64,000 bases of DNA, from assembly GCA_024399495.1 (NCBI GenBank), contig JAKSNY010000001.1, positions 186,001-250,000 on the forward strand, given 5' to 3'. This DNA is from Paludibacteraceae bacterium. GTDB taxonomy: Bacteria > Bacteroidota > Bacteroidia > Bacteroidales > Paludibacteraceae. Below the pieces are notes generated by a model. The model was given only the letters and a program-made list of their open reading frames with translations, had not been told where the DNA came from and did not search any database. The translations under genes were made by a program, and so were the position numbers. Shown here piece after piece: positions 1-8,907 of this stretch. Position 1 is the stretch's first letter. Every line of letters starts with the position of its first letter.

Positions 1-956
1 TGTCCGTCACCTGAAACTCCATGCATAGCCTGTGACTTTATTTTAGAAAAAAACAAACCATTGTGTTTGTTTATGAAGTTTTTTGTGTTTGTCATTGTCT
101 CCACACCGTTTATTGGCTCAAAAAGCCAACTTTCAAGGCTCTCACATAAAACAATCAACAAATTATATTTAGGTTGTGTGTCAATGGTATAGTTTTTATT
201 GATATATGGTTCCACTGTTTTTTTATCCAATTCTTTTGCAGAATAATCTGCTTTTGAAAGATAGTACACAATAGTTGCAGGAAAAAAACTTGTTATATCG
301 TTCATCTGCATATAGTCATCAATCGGAAGGTTCCATTTTGCAAGTTGGAATGCGTAAGAATAAGGGAGAAACAATTTATAGCCATATTTACCATATAGGT
401 GATCTTGACCAAATTCTGTTGTGCTTCCTCCATTAGATATATAAAAATCGATATGAATGCCATATTCTTTCATTTCTCTTTCCCATCTTTCATATTTGCC
501 GCCTATATTGAAGGCAATTGAAAATAACAGGCATAGAGCAAAAGGAATGAATTGTCTGGTACGATTTTTATCACCTAAAAATTTATATGCAATAACATAA
601 AGTATGGTTGTTGCAGGTGGTATAAGCATACTCCAACATAAATAGGCCTTTAATGATGACAAATATGAATTTAAATTGCCTGCCATAAAGATTGAGTCTA
701 TAGTAATCAGTAGGTTATTGGCTCTAAAGTAGAACATATTGGCAATAATCCACAAGTCAATAAATATTGAAAGGCAAAATGTCCAGATTCTGTTTTTTGT
801 AATAAAAACAAACGAACTCAAGAACATTGCGGAGGCAATACTTATCAATATTGATTGATACGGAAGTCTATTACAATAAAACGCTTCAAAACTTATATTC
901 TTTATCAGAATTGTAATAAAGAATGCAATAGCAACTGCGTAAGATTTTTGTTTCAT
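1..956 (-). CDS. LtaS-like sulfatase/phosphoglycerol transferase, 3' end outside window
   Basis: The reading frame opens at ATG 956-954 and stays open to the window edge (318 codons), so the C-terminal part is missing. The N-terminal half has about four hydrophobic membrane segments. A soluble region follows with NLLIVLCESLESW near residue 265, the usual entry to the alkaline-phosphatase-fold domain of the LtaS/MdoB family, where this glutamate helps bind the metal. About 45 residues later comes HGVSGDGQ, at the place where the family's catalytic Thr/Ser sits. Such enzymes move phosphoglycerol or phosphoethanolamine groups onto surface glycans or lipids outside the inner membrane. It lies 10 bp after rsmE on the same strand and may be its operon partner. 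The exact substrate cannot be read. Confidence 0.7.
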   Translation of the reverse strand, partial: MKQKSYAVAIAFFITILIKNISFEAFYCNRLPYQSILISIASAMFLSSFVFITKNRIWTFCLSIFIDLWIIANMFYFRANNLLITIDSIFMAGNLNSYLSSLKAYLCWSMLIPPATTILYVIAYKFLGDKNRTRQFIPFALCLLFSIAFNIGGKYERWEREMKEYGIHIDFYISNGGSTTEFGQDHLYGKYGYKLFLPYSYAFQLAKWNLPIDDYMQMNDITSFFPATIVYYLSKADYSAKELDKKTVEPYINKNYTIDTQPKYNLLIVLCESLESWLFEPINGVETMTNTKNFINKHNGLFFSKIKSQAMHGVSGDG

Positions 957-966
957 AAATGTATAA

Positions 967-1674
967 TTATAGTTGGTTTTTAACAGCGACAACTGAACAA
1001 CTATGTAATGCCGCTGTCTCAACACGTAGTCGCATATCGCCAAGGGTTACGGGAATAAAACCATTTGATACGGCTTCAGTAACCTCAATTTCACTAAAAT
1101 CCCCTTCCGGTCCAATCATTATAAGGTAGTTGCCATTAGGCTGAACCGCTTTTGCAAGCATCTCCTTTTCTCCGCTATGGCAGTGGCATATAAATTTTTG
1201 TCCGTCAAAAGAGGTTGTACGCTTCATAAACTCTTTAAAAGAGCATGGCTCATTCAGTTTTGTGAGGTATGGCTGCATTGATTGTTTCATTGCCGATACA
1301 AGAATTTTCTCAATGCGGTCAGTCTTTAGAACTTTACGTTCTGAGAATGTGCAGAATATGGGTGAGATTTCATCAATGCCAATCTCCGCCGCTTTTTCCA
1401 CAAACCATTCCAATCTATCCATATTCTTAGTGGGTGCAATGGCTATATGAAGATGGTAATTGCGGGTGCGTGGATTATCTATTTTCTCCAAACTGTTAAG
1501 CACGCAATGTTTTGGGTGTGCTACAGCGATAGTGGCGTGGTACATCGTACCTTGACCGTCCATAACAAGCACACTATCTCCTGTCTGAAGTCTCAGAACC
1601 TTTACTGCGTGGTGCGATTCATCTTCAGGCAGAGTGTTATCAGAGAGAATATTTGGGGCGTAGAACTGATACAT
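967..1674 (-). CDS. rsmE: 16S rRNA (uracil(1498)-N3)-methyltransferase RsmE
   Basis: 235 aa, normal length for RsmE, which methylates U1498 of 16S rRNA using SAM. The N-terminal part is the PUA-like RNA-binding domain (about residues 1-70). The SPOUT methyltransferase domain follows, with the SAM-binding trefoil knot signatures GPEGDFS (188-194) and LGDMRLRVETA (211-221). The start MYQFYAP is typical for Bacteroidota members. It sits downstream of the nucleosidase gene, separated by a short tandem-repeat spacer. Confidence 0.95.
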   Translation of the reverse strand: MYQFYAPNILSDNTLPEDESHHAVKVLRLQTGDSVLVMDGQGTMYHATIAVAHPKHCVLNSLEKIDNPRTRNYHLHIAIAPTKNMDRLEWFVEKAAEIGIDEISPIFCTFSERKVLKTDRIEKILVSAMKQSMQPYLTKLNEPCSFKEFMKRTTSFDGQKFICHCHSGEKEMLAKAVQPNGNYLIMIGPEGDFSEIEVTEAVSNGFIPVTLGDMRLRVETAALHSCSVVAVKNQL

Positions 1675-1677
1675 ATT

Positions 1678-1745
1678 GGTGATGCGGTGATGCGGTGATG
1701 CGGTGATGCGATATCAAATAACCGAATCACCGAATAACCAAATCA
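1678..1745. repeat. Tandem octamer array between mtn and rsmE
   Basis: Four exact copies of GGTGATGC occupy 1678-1709. Degenerate units of the complementary form (GAATCACC, GAATAACC, AAATCACC) follow up to the stop of the nucleosidase gene. The same octamer in its other orientation (GCATCACC) recurs at 61228-61243 and 63176-63183. Confidence 0.85.
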
Positions 1746-2417
1746 CCTAATAATCTCTGAAACTATCTGGAACAGACGTTGTGGCGCTGATTCCCAAAAT
1801 GCGGCGTATTGTTCAGAGTGGTATTCCACCCAGGGAGTGTCGCTTATGATTCTAATGCTTATAAACGGAACTTTGTTCTGATAGCAGGCGTGAGCTATGC
1901 TGTTTGACTCCATATCAACTGCAAGTGCCTCAGGAAACTTTCCCTTAATAACCATTAGGGCATCGTTGTTTGTAATGAATTGGTCGCCTGTGCAGATAAG
2001 TCCGTATTTTACAGTGTCATCAGATGCTCTAATCTCCTTTATACGTGCAAGTAGTGCGGAATCTGCAGGTATTAGTTTTGGAAAACCTAAATCATCTTGC
2101 GATGCAATCTCCTCGCCTATGTCAAGGTCATGGTATGCTGTATATTCGCCTATAACTATGTCTCCTTGTGCCACAGAGCGGTCAAGACCACCTGCCACAC
2201 CACTGTTAATAATGTAATCAGGGTGCTCTGCCGCTATCAATTTAGCAGTGGCAAGGGCAGAATTCACTTTTCCTATTCCGCTTTTCTGCAGTATTATTTT
2301 TTTATCACCCAATACCCCGATACAATACCCGGGCATATCCACCGTAATATCAGAAAGAGTTTGCCTCATTAGGGCAAACTCAATCTCCATAGCGACTATA
2401 ATTCCAATTATCATCAT
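1743..2417 (-). CDS. mtn: 5'-methylthioadenosine/S-adenosylhomocysteine nucleosidase
   Basis: 224 aa. The enzyme cleaves MTA and SAH to adenine and a thioribose or homocysteine sugar, recycling products of SAM-dependent reactions. By comparison with the E. coli enzyme, the general acid is E13 in the AMEIE motif, the ribose-contacting pair M169/E170 lies in VDMES, and the catalytic aspartate is D193 in RIISD. GVAGGLD (73-79) is the usual phosphorylase-fold signature. The start overlaps the stop of the upstream TonB-domain gene by 4 nt (ATGA), which implies translational coupling. ATG codons at 2417 and 2414 are both possible starts. Confidence 0.92.
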   Translation of the reverse strand: MMIIGIIVAMEIEFALMRQTLSDITVDMPGYCIGVLGDKKIILQKSGIGKVNSALATAKLIAAEHPDYIINSGVAGGLDRSVAQGDIVIGEYTAYHDLDIGEEIASQDDLGFPKLIPADSALLARIKEIRASDDTVKYGLICTGDQFITNNDALMVIKGKFPEALAVDMESNSIAHACYQNKVPFISIRIISDTPWVEYHSEQYAAFWESAPQRLFQIVSEIIR

Positions 2418-2968
2418 TTTTTTGCAGGTTTTTCAGGTTTAGGACATTTGAAAAGGATAGGTAATTGGTAGATAGATGTCACTGCCTGTCCCGATACCAT
2501 ACCAGGTACCCAATCAGGCATCATATTTACAAGTCTCAAAGCCTCTGCATCAATTGTTGGAGACAAACTGCGGACAACTTCAGGAGAGACTATCTTGCCT
2601 TCAGAAGAAATCATAAATTTTACCACAACATATCCGTTAATCTTGTTAGGCTTGTCTGCCTCAGGATAAACAAGATTTTCTGCAAAGAATGCATCCAAAG
2701 CCTCCTTGCCACCAGGATAGTGTGCTTCTTGTTTTTCTCCCTCAGACAGTTGGTGTACTTTGGTATAAATCATTACAGAATCATTAGAGATGGTAACGGA
2801 CTCAACGGTAGAAATGTCCATAGCTTGAGCTTCCGCTTTTTTTACGGTTTTGCCATTGATTAGATACTTGGCACCCGCAGGAGCGTCATTGATTGTAGCA
2901 GTCCAGTCTTCTGCAAAAGCCAACGTGGCAACTAATGCCACAACTGAGGTAAAAAATAGTTTTTTCAT
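2414..2968 (-). CDS. Secreted TonB C-terminal domain protein
   Basis: 184 aa. A signal peptide with charged MKK start and hydrophobic core ends near AFA at residues 17-19. The mature part ends with a TonB C-terminal domain (about 80-176), recognised by the PGG near the domain start, the VVVKFMISSEGKI strand pattern and the EALRLV helix. Classical TonB is anchored by a TM helix and carries a Pro-rich spacer. Here the domain directly follows a cleavable signal, so it is more likely a periplasmic TonB-like protein than the energy transducer itself. A complete promoter precedes it. Confidence 0.75.
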   Translation of the reverse strand: MKKLFFTSVVALVATLAFAEDWTATINDAPAGAKYLINGKTVKKAEAQAMDISTVESVTISNDSVMIYTKVHQLSEGEKQEAHYPGGKEALDAFFAENLVYPEADKPNKINGYVVVKFMISSEGKIVSPEVVRSLSPTIDAEALRLVNMMPDWVPGMVSGQAVTSIYQLPILFKCPKPEKPAKK

Positions 2969-3001
2969 AATATTTAGTTTATGCTGTGTTTTTATCGCTT
3001 A

Positions 3002-3033
3002 CAAAGATATAACACTTTTTTATTAAATGCAAA
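3002..3033 (-). promoter_or_regulatory. Bacteroidota promoter for the TonB-domain gene
   Basis: On the minus strand a TTTG (-33) at 3033-3030 is followed after 20 bp by TATCTTTG (-7) at 3009-3002. This matches the TTTG/TAnnTTTG consensus. It lies 34 bp upstream of the ATG at 2968. Confidence 0.75.
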
Positions 3034-3086
3034 CAAACATTAGGTAATTAGATATTTGTGAATAAATCATCAATTGTTATGCTTTT

Positions 3087-3236
3087 TTAGGAAGTTTTTC
3101 TGCAAGCATAGTGATGCCCACTTGCCCATAAATCAGGAGTACTGTATGTAAGTCTTCCGTAAAGTCCTCCGTGATTATTTATCAAGTTATCCACCACCCA
3201 CGATGTGGCACTTCCACACACAATAAAAATTTTATC
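3087..3236 (-). pseudogene. Fragment of an AAA ATPase (DUF234/ExeA-like family)
   Basis: The minus-strand frame from 3236 reads DKIFIVCGSATSWVVDNLIN, then NNHGGLYGRLT, and ends at a stop at 3087. The run of a sensor-like CGSATSW followed by NNHGGLYGR matches the middle of the Bacteroidales AAA ATPases that carry a C-terminal nuclease-like domain. There is no Walker A upstream, because the frame runs into the 3' end of the CotH gene. Nothing recognisable follows beyond LT. It is therefore a relic of about 50 codons. Confidence 0.55.
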
Positions 3237-5667
3237 TTTCAACAATTATTCTGTTTGTTGTTGTATTGTTGTTTTCGCTGACAGAGATTATGTAAATGCC
3301 TTGTGAAAGATTGCTCACATCAACGCTTCTGCCTGTTCCTTTCAAAAGTTTATTACCTGCGATATTAGAAATGATATAAGATACATCATCAGTTCCACCA
3401 GATATTGTAATAATATCAGATGCAGGATTAGGCCAAACTGTAATATTAGAATTGAATGAGTTATCATTGGTACCTACAGGTGTCGGTTCTTTCAGTATAA
3501 GACGAATATCACTATTAGATGTAAGTGTGTAGTTCAAGGTGTCTTCAAATATGTTTACAACCTTACCTTCTTCTGTGGTTATCTGCCAATGATCGATTTC
3601 ATATAACTCATGGTCAAATGATGGCTCCAACTGGATTGGTCTTTTGCCAAACAGCAGACCTTCAAAAGGAGTTGCTAGATTTATACCATATAACCCTATG
3701 TTGGCTTCCCCACCTTCAACTGAAATTTTAGTGTTGAACGTGCCTTCCACTCCAAAACGCTCTTGCAGGAATTGATACATATATTGAGGTCGGTCAAAGA
3801 GGAATGTCTTTAATGAACTAAGAGATTCCTCCCATCCGGCAATAGTGTTGTTCTTCCATTTGTCAAACTCGTATGGCATTTCATTTCTTATCAGATTTGA
3901 GAGGCTGTCAACAGATTCTGACGTATTGTTATAATCAAGCGCTGTTGATAAATAAAGTGCATATCGTTGTGTAAATTCATTTAGGAATGAGTCGTTTGTA
4001 ATAAGTCTTCTAAACAATCTGTTTGACCATTCAGGATATTTTGATTCAGGCTCAAAAGCAAGTAGTTGAGAATCAAAAGCGTATGGACTTGACGCTGGAA
4101 TTTGGTCTCCATATAAACCATAACTGAGATCAGTGTCATATAGAATCCAACGCCATTTCTCAATGCCCTTTTCAGACCAGCACCTTACATTATTATAAGG
4201 CCAATCTGAATTACTGATAAATGTTTGCAGAATAGAATAATCAATAAAATTTGACATATCAATATGACTTGTTACATACAAATAGTCAGATTCGTTTTCC
4301 AGCGACAATTTGTCTGTTAGAAATTCTTCCTGCAAATCAACGTATGATTGGATGGAACCACTTTCAGTATGGTAATGATTTTCCATCATATTCACCTCAT
4401 CCTTATCTATGCCGTAATTTTCCTGTATATAGTGTTCGTCTAATTTTTCTCTTAAATTAAAAATGCCCCAATATTCTCCATTTACAAAGACTACAATTGG
4501 CTGAAATGCCTGATAATCAATGTCCATTCCTTTTGCTAACTCTGCGGATAAGATGTCGTGCACGTAATCTCCGTTAGAAAAGACTCCTGTGTTTCTCAGT
4601 TTAACTGCTTTGAATGTGTCATTTTCTCTATCCTTAAAAAATCGATAGTTTAACTTGCCATCAGCATATTTGCTGTTTGTTTTCAGATTTAAGGTTTTTT
4701 TAGTATACTGCCTACTGCAACCGCCGGCAATTTTAATTCCTAAATCAATATTAAGTTGACTGGTGTCTGATTCTCCTAAATAGCAGAAATTTGCAGGCCT
4801 CTCCCAATCCTGATTCCAATTACGTGGAATGTCTGAGCAGTTTCCTGGTATGCCGTTAGTTCCTGTCACATAAATACCTATCTCATCATCAAACAGATTT
4901 TTAGGGTCAGTAACCAATAGTGCTACCGGTAATTCAGGCTTCCTCTCATTTATAAGATATGTTTCTGAAGCAGGAGTGCCTACAGGTGCTCCTGTTATAT
5001 AAGATATAGCCCTAAGTACAGTTGTCGTTTCAAAAGTTAAAGGCTCTGTGTATAGATTTGAAGTGCCGTTAGGTACACTTCCGTCAAGAGTGTATCTTAT
5101 TTCAGCAAGGTCATCGTCAGTGGTTATTTCAACGGTAACTGGTTCGTTATAGAATCCTGATTTTTGAGATATCACAGGTGTTGAAGTCAACACTTTTGAT
5201 GGGTCATTTGCTGTGGCAGGTGATGGTGGTGTAAAACGTACCATTGTGTTGTTGCCGTCAGTAAGTCTGCCGTATGATACATCATCTCCTAATGATGGAG
5301 TCTCTACGTTATTAACCATCTCTCCGTTGCTGTCAAATATAAATATTTTCTCTCCGTCTTTAGAAATTTTGAAATTTAGGTGCAGACCCTCACCCTTGTC
5401 ATCAGCATATATTAGCAAATAGGACTTAGGTGCTATAACAGTGCCTTCCGGCAACTGATATTTTAGTTTTGATTTTTTATCAGACATATACCACCCACCA
5501 ATATCAGCATTGGCACTATCATCATTATACAATTCTATCCAATCCGGATACTCACCTCCCACTTCATAAGTGGTGTTGGATGCCACAACCTCATTTATGT
5601 AAACTGATGCAAAAGATGGTGTTGTGCATAAAAAAACAATGGCTAACAAAAGTTTAATTTTTTTCAT
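3232..5667 (-). CDS. CotH kinase family protein with lamin-tail domain and T9SS sorting signal
   Basis: 811 aa, secreted. After a signal peptide (about 1-20) come a lamin-tail domain (21-130, INEVVASN...WIELYN), a chitobiase/hexosaminidase C-terminal-like beta domain (160-240, ITTDDDLAEIRYTLDGSVPN), and a CotH-like kinase fold (about 300-640, with IKIAGGCSRQYTKKTLNLK, FVNGEYWGIFNLREKLDEHY and WILYDTDLSYG). A type A C-terminal sorting domain ends the protein (744-811, starting VWPNPASD). The sorting domain implies export across the outer membrane by the type IX system. CotH proteins elsewhere phosphorylate secreted proteins. Activity and target here are unknown. It is last in the polysaccharide operon, 4 bp after the epimerase gene. 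Confidence 0.88.
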   Translation of the reverse strand: MKKIKLLLAIVFLCTTPSFASVYINEVVASNTTYEVGGEYPDWIELYNDDSANADIGGWYMSDKKSKLKYQLPEGTVIAPKSYLLIYADDKGEGLHLNFKISKDGEKIFIFDSNGEMVNNVETPSLGDDVSYGRLTDGNNTMVRFTPPSPATANDPSKVLTSTPVISQKSGFYNEPVTVEITTDDDLAEIRYTLDGSVPNGTSNLYTEPLTFETTTVLRAISYITGAPVGTPASETYLINERKPELPVALLVTDPKNLFDDEIGIYVTGTNGIPGNCSDIPRNWNQDWERPANFCYLGESDTSQLNIDLGIKIAGGCSRQYTKKTLNLKTNSKYADGKLNYRFFKDRENDTFKAVKLRNTGVFSNGDYVHDILSAELAKGMDIDYQAFQPIVVFVNGEYWGIFNLREKLDEHYIQENYGIDKDEVNMMENHYHTESGSIQSYVDLQEEFLTDKLSLENESDYLYVTSHIDMSNFIDYSILQTFISNSDWPYNNVRCWSEKGIEKWRWILYDTDLSYGLYGDQIPASSPYAFDSQLLAFEPESKYPEWSNRLFRRLITNDSFLNEFTQRYALYLSTALDYNNTSESVDSLSNLIRNEMPYEFDKWKNNTIAGWEESLSSLKTFLFDRPQYMYQFLQERFGVEGTFNTKISVEGGEANIGLYGINLATPFEGLLFGKRPIQLEPSFDHELYEIDHWQITTEEGKVVNIFEDTLNYTLTSNSDIRLILKEPTPVGTNDNSFNSNITVWPNPASDIITISGGTDDVSYIISNIAGNKLLKGTGRSVDVSNLSQGIYIISVSENNNTTTNRIIVER

Positions 5668-5671
5668 AAAT

Positions 5672-6631
5672 TTATTGATTTAAAAATTCATATTTTAGTG
5701 TTCTTGCTAACCCTTCTTTAAGAGTGAAAGGTGGCTTATACCCCGATGCCATAGCCTTAGAGGAGTCAAACTGTGTTACCGCACAGAATTTCTTGACCCT
5801 GACACTGCTTATGGTAAGTTTTTTTCTTGTAATCCAAGCCAATATGTCAAAGCAGTAACCTCCACACATTCCAATGAGGTATGGTATGTGAAGCGGAGAT
5901 ATATGCTTGTTCAGAGTTTGAGATACAATAGGAACAAGCTCATTCATAGATAAATCAGGTTTGTCAATATAGTTGTAAACCTCATATCCTGTTTTTTGAG
6001 TGTCAAGTAGGAAATTAATGAATGCCACCACATTACCTACGTAAGCCATAGATTTTACATTGTCCCCTTTGCCTATCATCATAAACTTACCTGAGGCTAT
6101 TTGGTTAAGCAGGTTATAGACATTGCCTCTGTTGCGTTCTCCAAAAATCACCGTTGGGCGAAGTATGCTGATGTTCATATCTGAATGGGTCTTATACCAC
6201 TCCTGAAGTACTTGCTCTGCCTGCCATTTGCTCTTGCCATAATGGTTAAACGGGTCTGCGGGGTGTTGTTCATTAGGATTAACCTTATTAAGCCCATAAA
6301 CCGCCACAGAACTTGTAAATACAAGGCGCTTAATCCCATTTGCCTCCATTGCCGCCAATGTGTTACGCATTCCATCTACGTTTACATCATAGTAAAGTGA
6401 TGTAGGTGTAACGTCATCTCTGTGCTCGGCGGCGAGTAATACAACGGTATCAGCACCTTTTAGTGCTGATGTAAGTGATGACAAATCAAGCACATTCCCT
6501 ATTGTAACTAATTCAGGATAAGTTTGGCTTGTCTGCTTGTCATAGATATATACATCTTTTTTCTCTGATAATAAAAGTTCTGTAAGTCTGGTTCCTACAA
6601 ATCCGGAACCTCCGATAACTGCAATTTTCAT
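5672..6631 (-). CDS. NAD-dependent epimerase/dehydratase (extended SDR)
   Basis: 319 aa. The nucleotide-binding motif GGSGFVG (8-14) is at the N-terminus. The catalytic SSVAVYG region is followed by HYGKSKW, which carries the YxxxK pair. This is the extended short-chain dehydrogenase fold used for nucleotide-sugar epimerases, dehydratases and reductases. Its place in a run of glycosyltransferase genes fits synthesis of a sugar precursor or of a lipid-linked sugar. The particular reaction cannot be told from sequence. Confidence 0.82.
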   Translation of the reverse strand: MKIAVIGGSGFVGTRLTELLLSEKKDVYIYDKQTSQTYPELVTIGNVLDLSSLTSALKGADTVVLLAAEHRDDVTPTSLYYDVNVDGMRNTLAAMEANGIKRLVFTSSVAVYGLNKVNPNEQHPADPFNHYGKSKWQAEQVLQEWYKTHSDMNISILRPTVIFGERNRGNVYNLLNQIASGKFMMIGKGDNVKSMAYVGNVVAFINFLLDTQKTGYEVYNYIDKPDLSMNELVPIVSQTLNKHISPLHIPYLIGMCGGYCFDILAWITRKKLTISSVRVKKFCAVTQFDSSKAMASGYKPPFTLKEGLARTLKYEFLNQ

Positions 6632-6681
6632 TGTTTTATATATTAATCTTATTTCAACTATTATTTTTGCTTTAAAACCAT

Positions 6682-7443
6682 TTATTTATTAAATTTAACT
6701 AATCCTCTTACAGCGTATAAACAAAAATATCTAACCGCTTTTATCAGTGGTAATTTCTCCTCTTTATGTAAAATATGCCAAGTCCAGCCAATGGTCTTGA
6801 ACTTGTTTGATGACAATGATTTAGCCCCCACTCTGTAAAATGCCAATGGCTTACCTGTATTGTATGCCTTATAGCCCTCCTTTAATATGCTTAACCATAG
6901 CAAATAATCTTCGTGTCCGCAATTCCTAAAATATCGTTTACCCAAAATATCGGCAGAATACATTGCAGTAAGGCAACCTATTACATTACCTCCTAAAAGA
7001 ATATTATAATCAACAGTCAATGGAGCCTTCACTAATCTGCTTGTGTTAATAGAGTCCTGCTTGGAACTTATTTTATAGTAATCGGCAAATACAAAAGCAC
7101 AATTCTTTTTCTCCATTAAATCAATTTGTGTTTGTAATTTTTCGGGCATCCATACGTCATCAGCATCAATAAAGGCGATGTATTCTCCCATAGCCTCTTC
7201 TATTCCCTTGTTTCTTGGAATGGTGGCTGTTCCGCTGTTTTCAGGTAATTTTATAAGTCTTATACGGCTGTCTTTTTTACAGTAATGGCTAACAATTTCT
7301 ATGGTGTTGTCTGGTGAACAGTCATCAATAACAATGGCTTCCCAATTCACATAAGTTTGAGCCAATACAGATTCCAAGGTTTCTGAAATGGTATCGGAAG
7401 CCTTATAGCATGGAATTATTATGGAAACTTTGCCGTTTTTCAT
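6682..7443 (-). CDS. Glycosyltransferase family 2
   Basis: 253 aa, soluble GT-A fold. It begins VSIIPCYKASDTISETLESV, and the metal-binding region is YIAFIDADDVW (about residues 90-100). FVFADY and a C-terminal region typical of bacterial polysaccharide transferases follow. Its start overlaps the stop of the radical SAM gene by 4 nt, so the two are probably co-translated. It would add one sugar to the repeat unit built by this locus. Confidence 0.88.
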   Translation of the reverse strand: MKNGKVSIIIPCYKASDTISETLESVLAQTYVNWEAIVIDDCSPDNTIEIVSHYCKKDSRIRLIKLPENSGTATIPRNKGIEEAMGEYIAFIDADDVWMPEKLQTQIDLMEKKNCAFVFADYYKISSKQDSINTSRLVKAPLTVDYNILLGGNVIGCLTAMYSADILGKRYFRNCGHEDYLLWLSILKEGYKAYNTGKPLAFYRVGAKSLSSNKFKTIGWTWHILHKEEKLPLIKAVRYFCLYAVRGLVKFNK

Positions 7444-8906
7444 TTTTTAAACAAATATTTTTTCAGGGTTCCAAATGCTTTAAGAGACCTTTTAAGGTCA
7501 TCAAAATTTGTGATTCCACGCCATAGGCGGTAGATAATGTATTTTGGTCTTAAATAATATTTTTTTCTTGCGTAATTGCAGAAATCAACCATTTCTTGTG
7601 CACTTAAATTAGGTAAATTAAGTACTGTGTTGTGTGAACCATCTTCTTTACAGTATCCTTTATGGTCAGATGTCAGATAGCCGTTGCTTTTTGCCCAGCT
7701 GTAGGTCTTGGTACCAGGATATGGGATAAGCGGGAAAAATTGTGCTGTATCAGTGTTAAGTTTCAATGCAAGTTTTAACGTTTTTTGCATTGTTTCTTTA
7801 GTCTCGCCAGGATTGCCAACCATATAGCAGGCGTGAATTAACAGCCCCGCTTTCTTTGCATTTTTAACGTATGCGTATATTTGAGGTAATTTTGTGCCTT
7901 TTTGAATATTATCCAAAATTTCTTGTGTTCCGCTTTCTATGCCTGGAATTATGAGCCTGCACCCTGCTTTTTTCATAATACGCATAGTGTCTAAATCCAA
8001 ATCAACACGGGCATTGCAAAGCCACTTAAGACGTTTGTTAAGTTTTCTCTCAATAAGCATTGTACATATTTCCACAACACGTTTTTTGTTGATTGTAAAT
8101 GTATCGTCCTCAATAACCACCTCCTTTACATCGGGGAAATTGGCGGCTATATACTCAAACTCATCTACCACATTTTGTGCTGAGCGAGCTCTGAATTTAT
8201 GACCATGCATAGTTTGAGGATATACGCAGAAATTACATTGACAAGGGCAACCTCTGCCTGTGAATATCTGAATTGATGGAAAAGTTGCGGCTGCAAAAAA
8301 GTAGTCACGCTCATTGATTCCATACTTTTTCATAAATTCAGAGGCAAAAGGGATTGAGTCCAAATCTGTAATATACTCCATATCGGGGTTACAAACTACT
8401 TCTCCTTTGCTTGATTTGAATGCCAATCCGTTTATTGTACGCCAATCACCGCCAGTGGATAATTGTTTGTATAGTTCTACCACTATTTTGTCGTATTCGT
8501 GCCTTGCAATAGCGTCAATGCAGTTTGAACTTTCAAGAATCTCATTATAACAGGCTGTAGGATGAGTGCCTACCAAAAGAGTGAAACAGTTACTGTATTG
8601 CGTTTTTAGTGTTTCTGCAAAGGCAATATCGCTATCAATACTTGGTGTGCTGGTATCTAATACAAATAGTACGTGTTCATCTTTTTCGGCGGCAATGGCA
8701 TTTAGCACTTCTTCTTCAGACATAAGCCTTGCAGGAGCGTCTATAAACTGTATTTCCGCACCATTTTTCTCTGTTAATGCTGCGGCATACATAAGCCATA
8801 GCGGATAATACAAGGCTCCGCTTTTTGTTACTGCAGGGCTGCGAGACTCTCTTGAAAATTTGCCGTATTCAACTTTAAATGAAGGATTAATAAAACAGGC
8901 TTTCAT
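7440..8906 (-). CDS. B12-binding-domain-type radical SAM enzyme
   Basis: 488 aa. The N-terminal part (1-190) resembles a cobalamin-binding Rossmann domain, with GTHPTA near 113-118. The radical SAM core follows with the 4Fe-4S cluster motif C220-x3-C224-x2-C227 in GRGCPCQCNFC. Downstream come VVIEDDTF and GIESGTQEILDNIQKGT, which are usual in this class. Such proteins perform radical methylations or other modifications of lipids, hopanoids, sugars and natural products. Its overlap with a glycosyltransferase gene suggests it acts on the glycan or its carrier lipid. The substrate is unknown. Confidence 0.85.
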   Translation of the reverse strand: MKACFINPSFKVEYGKFSRESRSPAVTKSGALYYPLWLMYAAALTEKNGAEIQFIDAPARLMSEEEVLNAIAAEKDEHVLFVLDTSTPSIDSDIAFAETLKTQYSNCFTLLVGTHPTACYNEILESSNCIDAIARHEYDKIVVELYKQLSTGGDWRTINGLAFKSSKGEVVCNPDMEYITDLDSIPFASEFMKKYGINERDYFFAAATFPSIQIFTGRGCPCQCNFCVYPQTMHGHKFRARSAQNVVDEFEYIAANFPDVKEVVIEDDTFTINKKRVVEICTMLIERKLNKRLKWLCNARVDLDLDTMRIMKKAGCRLIIPGIESGTQEILDNIQKGTKLPQIYAYVKNAKKAGLLIHACYMVGNPGETKETMQKTLKLALKLNTDTAQFFPLIPYPGTKTYSWAKSNGYLTSDHKGYCKEDGSHNTVLNLPNLSAQEMVDFCNYARKKYYLRPKYIIYRLWRGITNFDDLKRSLKAFGTLKKYLFKK

Positions 8907-8907
8907 A

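Noticed and set aside
1678-1745. Possible CRISPR array from regular short repeats
   Set aside because: Units are 8 bp and contiguous with no unique spacers, and no cas genes are near.
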